Assembly: GCA_947177445.1 (NCBI GenBank)
Contig: CAMWUL010000010.1
Coordinates: forward strand, 1 to 64,000
Direction: 5' to 3'
Length of the DNA stretch: 64,000 bases
From: an uncultured Lachnospiraceae bacterium
GTDB lineage: Bacteria; Bacillota; Clostridia; Lachnospirales; Lachnospiraceae
The notes below the pieces were generated by a model that was not told the origin of the DNA, did no database searches, and worked only from the letters and a program-made list of their open reading frames with translations. Of this stretch, positions 60,223-64,000 are shown in pieces; the stretch's first letter is position 1, and the number at the start of each line of letters is the position of its first letter. Position numbers and translations under genes: made by a program.

Positions 60223-61080
60223 ATGAAAATACTGATGATTGTTTTAATCTGTGCCCTGGTGCTGATTTTACTGTACTTTATGATGATTATGCCCAGGATG
60301 GTCCGCAGGCCGGACACATCCCCGTTCCGGAAGTGTCTCTATGCCCACAGAGGTCTGCATGACAATAAATCCGATGCCCCGGAAAATTCCATGAGGGCCT
60401 TTGAACGGGCGGTCAGGGAAGGGTATGGAATCGAAATGGATGTACAGCTGTCAAAGGACAGGGTGCCGGTGGTGTTTCACGACTTTACCCTGGAGAGGGT
60501 ATGCGGCGTCAAGGGAAAAATACCGGACTATACCTGGGAGGAGCTGCAGCAGTTTTCCCTGTGCGGCACGGACCAGCGGATCCCCAAATTTGAAGAGGTA
60601 TTGAGACTGGTAGATGCTCGTGTGCCGCTGATCGTAGAGATGAAAGTGGAGGGGATGGACACCTCCGTGTGCGTGGAGGCGGACCGGCTGCTCTCCGGGT
60701 ATAAGGGGCGCTATTGTATCGAATCCTTTCATCCGGCGGCGGTGTTCTGGTACCGCCGGCACAGGAGAGACGTGGTGCGGGGACAGCTTTCGGATGTATT
60801 CCGCAAGGATGGAAAGTATAAAGGGCTTCCCTATTTCCTGGCGGAGAATCTGCTGCTCAACTGGCTGGCAAAGCCGGACTTTGTGGCTTATAATCATATT
60901 TATCCCGGCGGCCTGTCGCGACGACTCTGCAGAGGACTGTATCATAATATGGCGGTGGCCTGGACAGTAAAAAGCCAGGAGGAGCTGGAAGAGGCAAAAA
61001 AGCATTTTGACGTATTCATTTTTGACAGCTTTCTGCCCAAAAAGCTCAGAGACGGGCGGCGGGATAAGGATAGTGAATAA
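60223..61080 (+). CDS. Membrane-anchored glycerophosphodiester phosphodiesterase
   Basis: A 285-residue enzyme. An N-terminal helix (about 3-24) is followed by the GDPD barrel with YAHRGLHDNKSDAPENS, GYGIEMDVQLSKD and VVFHDFTLERVCG, holding the catalytic His pair and metal Glu/Asp. It releases glycerol 3-phosphate from phospholipid or teichoic-acid-type diesters. It follows the MFS gene by 17 nt and is probably co-transcribed. Confidence 0.9.
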   Translation: MKILMIVLICALVLILLYFMMIMPRMVRRPDTSPFRKCLYAHRGLHDNKSDAPENSMRAFERAVREGYGIEMDVQLSKDRVPVVFHDFTLERVCGVKGKIPDYTWEELQQFSLCGTDQRIPKFEEVLRLVDARVPLIVEMKVEGMDTSVCVEADRLLSGYKGRYCIESFHPAAVFWYRRHRRDVVRGQLSDVFRKDGKYKGLPYFLAENLLLNWLAKPDFVAYNHIYPGGLSRRLCRGLYHNMAVAWTVKSQEELEEAKKHFDVFIFDSFLPKKLRDGRRDKDSE

Positions 61081-61124
61081 AACAGTGTATGGACTGGAAG
61101 CATTGAAACCACAGGAGGTGTGTC

Positions 61125-62003
61125 ATGGCGGCTTATGAATTGAAAAACGAAAGGATTTCCATTGTGATCGATAGTCTTGGAGCGGAGCTGAAATCCCTGA
61201 TAAAATTGGAAAACGGAAGAGAGTATATGTGGTGCGCAGATGCGAAATACTGGAATAGAACCTCTCCGATCCTTTTCCCCTTTGTGGGGGGAGTGAAAAA
61301 CAAGGTTTACAGGGCCAAGGGAAAAACCTGGCCCATGACCCAGCACGGCTTTGCCCGGGACATGGAGTTTGCATTGCTCTCCCAGGAGAAAGACGAAATA
61401 TGGTTTGAGCTGGATTCCAATGAAGAAACTTTGGAAAAGTATCCCTATGAATTTGTTTTGAAGCTGGGCTATCGGCTTTGTGAAAATCGCGTTATTGTTT
61501 TGTGGCAGGTGGAAAATCCCGGAGCGGAGGAAATGTTTTTTTCCATAGGAGGCCATCCGGCCTTTAACTGTCCCATTCAGGAAGGAGAGAGCCGGGAAGA
61601 GTGCTTTGTTGACTTCGGGGCGGTGGATCAGGTGGTCAGCACGGGAATCAGTGAAAACGGACTGGCGCTGGAGGAGAAGAAGACCTACCCGCTGACGGAA
61701 GGAAAGCTTGCTCTGACGGCAGAGCTTTTCAGCCGGGATGCCCTGGTGATTGAGGATCATCAGACGGATACGGCAGCTCTTTGCGGCAGGGACGGGAAAA
61801 GATATCTGAAGGTCACCATGGATGCGCCTTTGTTCGGCGTGTGGTCGCCGTCGGGAAAGATGGCTCCCTTTATCTGTATCGAGCCATGGTACGGCAGATG
61901 CGACAGCGAAGACTTTCAGGGGACGCTGGAAGAGAGAAAATGGGGAAACCGGATAAAGCCAGGCCAGGTCTGGGAAGCTTCCTACACCATTGAAGTAGAA
62001 TAA
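61125..62003 (+). CDS. Aldose 1-epimerase-like (LacX-type) protein
   Basis: A 292-residue galactose-mutarotase-fold protein. It begins LKNERISIVIDSLGAELKSL; FPFVGGVKNKVYRAKG and MTQHGFARD hold the catalytic His, GGHPAFNCP the second His, and CIEPWYGRCD the catalytic Glu. AGGAGG precedes the ATG. The LacX branch may act on phosphorylated or unusual sugars. Confidence 0.88.
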   Translation: MAAYELKNERISIVIDSLGAELKSLIKLENGREYMWCADAKYWNRTSPILFPFVGGVKNKVYRAKGKTWPMTQHGFARDMEFALLSQEKDEIWFELDSNEETLEKYPYEFVLKLGYRLCENRVIVLWQVENPGAEEMFFSIGGHPAFNCPIQEGESREECFVDFGAVDQVVSTGISENGLALEEKKTYPLTEGKLALTAELFSRDALVIEDHQTDTAALCGRDGKRYLKVTMDAPLFGVWSPSGKMAPFICIEPWYGRCDSEDFQGTLEERKWGNRIKPGQVWEASYTIEVE

Positions 62004-62321
62004 AGAGATACGCAAAAGCCGGGGAACCTGAACGATTTTTTGTTCAAAGAGCCCATTTCAGAGAAGGCGTGTCATATTCCGACAGCATGCGACGAAATAT
62101 ACTTGTATAGTTTCGCTGAATTGATATGGGAAAAAGTGGCAGGTTGCACAAAGATTCTTTTGTGTTTAAAAGAATACAAAATTCGCCTTGATATTCTATT
62201 GGCAAATTGCTAAAATAAGCACATATAAAACTAACCGTTCGTCATATGCTGACAGCGGTCATATTCCATGACCGGAAGCCGGACGGTCAGGCTAATCTTA
62301 TTTGAAAGGGAGAGATAAAAC
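62004..62321 (+). promoter_or_regulatory. Leader and promoter region of ppdK
   Basis: A 318-nt gene-free stretch. A promoter TTGATA (62188-62193), 17 nt, TAAAAT (62211-62216) is clear. On either side lie related sequences: GTCATATTCC at 62071-62080 and again at 62258-62267, each beside GACAGC (62081-62086 and 62251-62256). The leader also has GACCGGAAGCCGGACGGTC-like dyad symmetry near 62269-62288. No terminator for the upstream gene was found. Confidence 0.65.
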
Positions 62322-64000
62322 ATGAAGAAATGGGTCTACTTGTTCACGGAAGGCAACGCTGACATGCGCGAACTTCTCGGTGGCAAAGGTGCAAACCTGG
62401 CAGAGATGACCAACCTGGGACTTCCCGTGCCGCAGGGCTTCACCATTACCACGGAGGCCTGTACTCAGTACTATGAGGACGGAAGGCAGATTAACGAGGA
62501 AATCCAGAACCAGATCAATGAGCATATCACCAAGATGGAGGAGATCACAGGCAAGAAATTCGGAGATACCACGAATCCGCTGCTTGTTTCCGTTCGTTCC
62601 GGAGCAAGGGCTTCCATGCCCGGCATGATGGACACGATCCTGAACCTGGGCCTGAACGAGACCGTCGTCAATACCATCGCAGCGCAGACAGGCAATGAGA
62701 GATGGGCCTGGGACTGCTATAGAAGATTTATCCAGATGTATTCCGACGTGGTAATGGAGGTCGGAAAGAAATATTTTGAGGAACTGATCGACAAAATGAA
62801 GAGCGCCAGAGGCGTTACTCAGGACGTGGAGCTTACCGCAGCCGATCTGAAGGAGCTGGCGGATCAGTTTAAGGCAGAGTATAAAGAAAAGATCGGTGCC
62901 GATTTCCCGGATGATCCCAAGGAGCAGCTGATGGGTGCTATCAAGGCTGTGTTCCGTTCCTGGGACAACCCCCGTGCAAACGTGTACCGCAGAGACAATG
63001 ACATCCCTTATTCCTGGGGTACCGCCGTCAATGTACAGATGATGGCTTTCGGAAACTGGTCCGACGAATCCGGCACCGGCGTTGCGTTCACCAGAGATCC
63101 CGCAACCGGTGAAAAGAAGCTGATGGGCGAGTTTTTGATGAACGCCCAGGGCGAGGACGTGGTGGCAGGTGTCCGCACACCCATGCCTATCGCAAAAATG
63201 GAAGAGATTATGCCCGAGGTATTCCAGCAGTTCCAGCAGGTCTGCGCAAAGCTGGAGAACCATTACAGAGATATGCAGGATATGGAGTTTACCATTGAAA
63301 ACAGGAAGCTCTACATGCTGCAGACCAGAAACGGCAAGAGAACAGCTCAGGCGGCTCTGAAGATCGCCTGCGATCTGGTGGATGAGGGAATGAGAACCGA
63401 GAAAGAGGCGGTTGCCATGATCGATCCCCGGAATCTGGACACGCTGCTTCATCCTCAGTTTGACGCAAAGGCTCTGAAGGCGGCCACACCTCTGGGAAGA
63501 GGACTGGGAGCATCTCCCGGAGCTGCCTGCGGCAAGATCGTATTCTCCGCCGAGGACGCCGAAAAGTGGGCGGCCAGAGGCGAAAAAGTGGTTCTGGTAC
63601 GTCTGGAGACTTCCCCCGAGGATATCACCGGTATGAAGGTGTCCCAGGGAATCCTGACCGTGCGAGGCGGCATGACCTCCCATGCGGCAGTGGTTGCCCG
63701 CGGAATGGGAACCTGCTGTGTGTCCGGCTGCGGCGATATCGCCATGGATGAGGAAAACAAGAGATTTACACTGGCTGGAAGAGAGTTTACCGAGGGAGAT
63801 TATATTTCCATCGACGGTTCCACCGGCAATATCTACGGAGAGCAGATTCCTACCGTGGATGCCACCATCGCAGGTGAATTCGGCAGGATCATGGCCTGGG
63901 CGGACAAGTACAGAACTCTGAGAGTCCGTACCAACGCCGATACACCCGCCGATGCCAGAAAGGCAAGAGAGCTGGGTGCAGAGGGCATCGGTCTGTGCCG
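62322..64000 (+). CDS. ppdK: Pyruvate, phosphate dikinase (5' part, runs off the window)
   Basis: Enzyme interconverting pyruvate + ATP + phosphate and phosphoenolpyruvate + AMP + pyrophosphate; anaerobes often use it in the ATP-forming direction. The visible 559 codons cover the ATP-grasp domain (GGKGANLAEMTNLG, SVRSGARASMPGMMDTILN, MEFTIENRKLYMLQTR) and the phosphohistidine domain with His454 in GGMTSHAAVV. Thr452 is the site used by the PPDK regulatory protein in other organisms. AGGGAG lies 9 nt from the ATG. The C-terminal pyruvate-binding barrel lies beyond position 64000. Confidence 0.96.
   Translation, partial: MKKWVYLFTEGNADMRELLGGKGANLAEMTNLGLPVPQGFTITTEACTQYYEDGRQINEEIQNQINEHITKMEEITGKKFGDTTNPLLVSVRSGARASMPGMMDTILNLGLNETVVNTIAAQTGNERWAWDCYRRFIQMYSDVVMEVGKKYFEELIDKMKSARGVTQDVELTAADLKELADQFKAEYKEKIGADFPDDPKEQLMGAIKAVFRSWDNPRANVYRRDNDIPYSWGTAVNVQMMAFGNWSDESGTGVAFTRDPATGEKKLMGEFLMNAQGEDVVAGVRTPMPIAKMEEIMPEVFQQFQQVCAKLENHYRDMQDMEFTIENRKLYMLQTRNGKRTAQAALKIACDLVDEGMRTEKEAVAMIDPRNLDTLLHPQFDAKALKAATPLGRGLGASPGAACGKIVFSAEDAEKWAARGEKVVLVRLETSPEDITGMKVSQGILTVRGGMTSHAAVVARGMGTCCVSGCGDIAMDEENKRFTLAGREFTEGDYISIDGSTGNIYGEQIPTVDATIAGEFGRIMAWADKYRTLRVRTNADTPADARKARELGAEGIGLC

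Noticed and set aside
1-64000. CRISPR arrays, transposases, prophage genes, rRNA
   Set aside because: None recognised on either strand; the only sizeable repeat is the 133-bp inverted pair.

Overview
The window looks like a chromosomal segment of a gut-type Firmicute, most likely a Lachnospiraceae relative (Clostridia). The reasons are gene content and style: strong AGGAGG ribosome sites, a SCIFF (six-cysteine ranthipeptide) locus joined to a fused secDF, a pyrBI pair with a zinc regulatory subunit, a bacitracin/lantibiotic-type ABC system with its own two-component system, a YesM/YesN-regulated sugar importer, and pyruvate phosphate dikinase. Base composition is roughly 50-60% GC by eye, except for a clearly AT-richer block at about 24.7-28.1 kb. 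No phage, transposase, integrase, rRNA or CRISPR array was seen.

Layout. 0.3-3.4 kb: hisS-aspS. 3.6-7.2 kb: a heterodimeric ABC exporter. 7.3-11.4 kb: a small amidase and pstSCAB, translationally overlapped. 11.4-12.7 kb (minus): a CNNM/CBS/CorC membrane protein. 12.8-17.3 kb: TIGR04086-type membrane protein, scfA (47 codons), a terminator, the radical SAM maturase scfB, and secDF. 17.3-24.6 kb: two polytopic envelope proteins, a two-component system and a phosphohexomutase. 24.7-28.1 kb (minus): response regulator, kinase, ABC ATPase, permease. 28.2 kb: tRNA-Ala(CGC). 28.3-36.6 kb (minus): GH94 phosphorylase, YesM kinase, sugar-binding lipoprotein, two permeases, YesN regulator. 36.7-38.7 kb (minus): pyrBI and a nitroreductase. 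39.9-44.1 kb: folC-folE-HD hydrolase-folP-folBK. 44.1-46.5 kb: NusG-II and Gx-transporter proteins, divergent from an ApbE flavinyltransferase and a SmtB-type ArsR regulator. 46.5-55.2 kb: a DUF5050 protein, then pheA, a DUF815 ATPase, Ppx/GppA, ppk1, maf and a HAD phosphatase. 55.2-58.7 kb: a segment bounded by two inverted copies of a 133-bp repeat and holding an acidic small protein, a PHP phosphoesterase and an ABC-F ATPase. 58.8-64 kb: MFS transporter, GDPD, mutarotase-like protein and the start of ppdK, which runs off the window.

Best leads: (1) the HD-domain hydrolase inside the folate operon, placed to supply the dephosphorylation step that has no Nudix gene here; (2) the ApbE/NusG-II/Gx set resembling part of the flavin-based extracellular electron transfer machinery, coupled to a zinc-type ArsR sensor; (3) a near-identical 133-bp hairpin-rich repeat in inverted orientation; (4) four 11-bp direct repeats just upstream of the resistance ABC ATPase, a likely response-regulator operator; (5) SecF with Ala where the conserved Asp is expected; (6) a terminator-like hairpin that buries the ribosome site of the amidase; (7) a four-copy 18-bp coding repeat in a histidine kinase. 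Functions are read from motifs and family memory; no database search was run.
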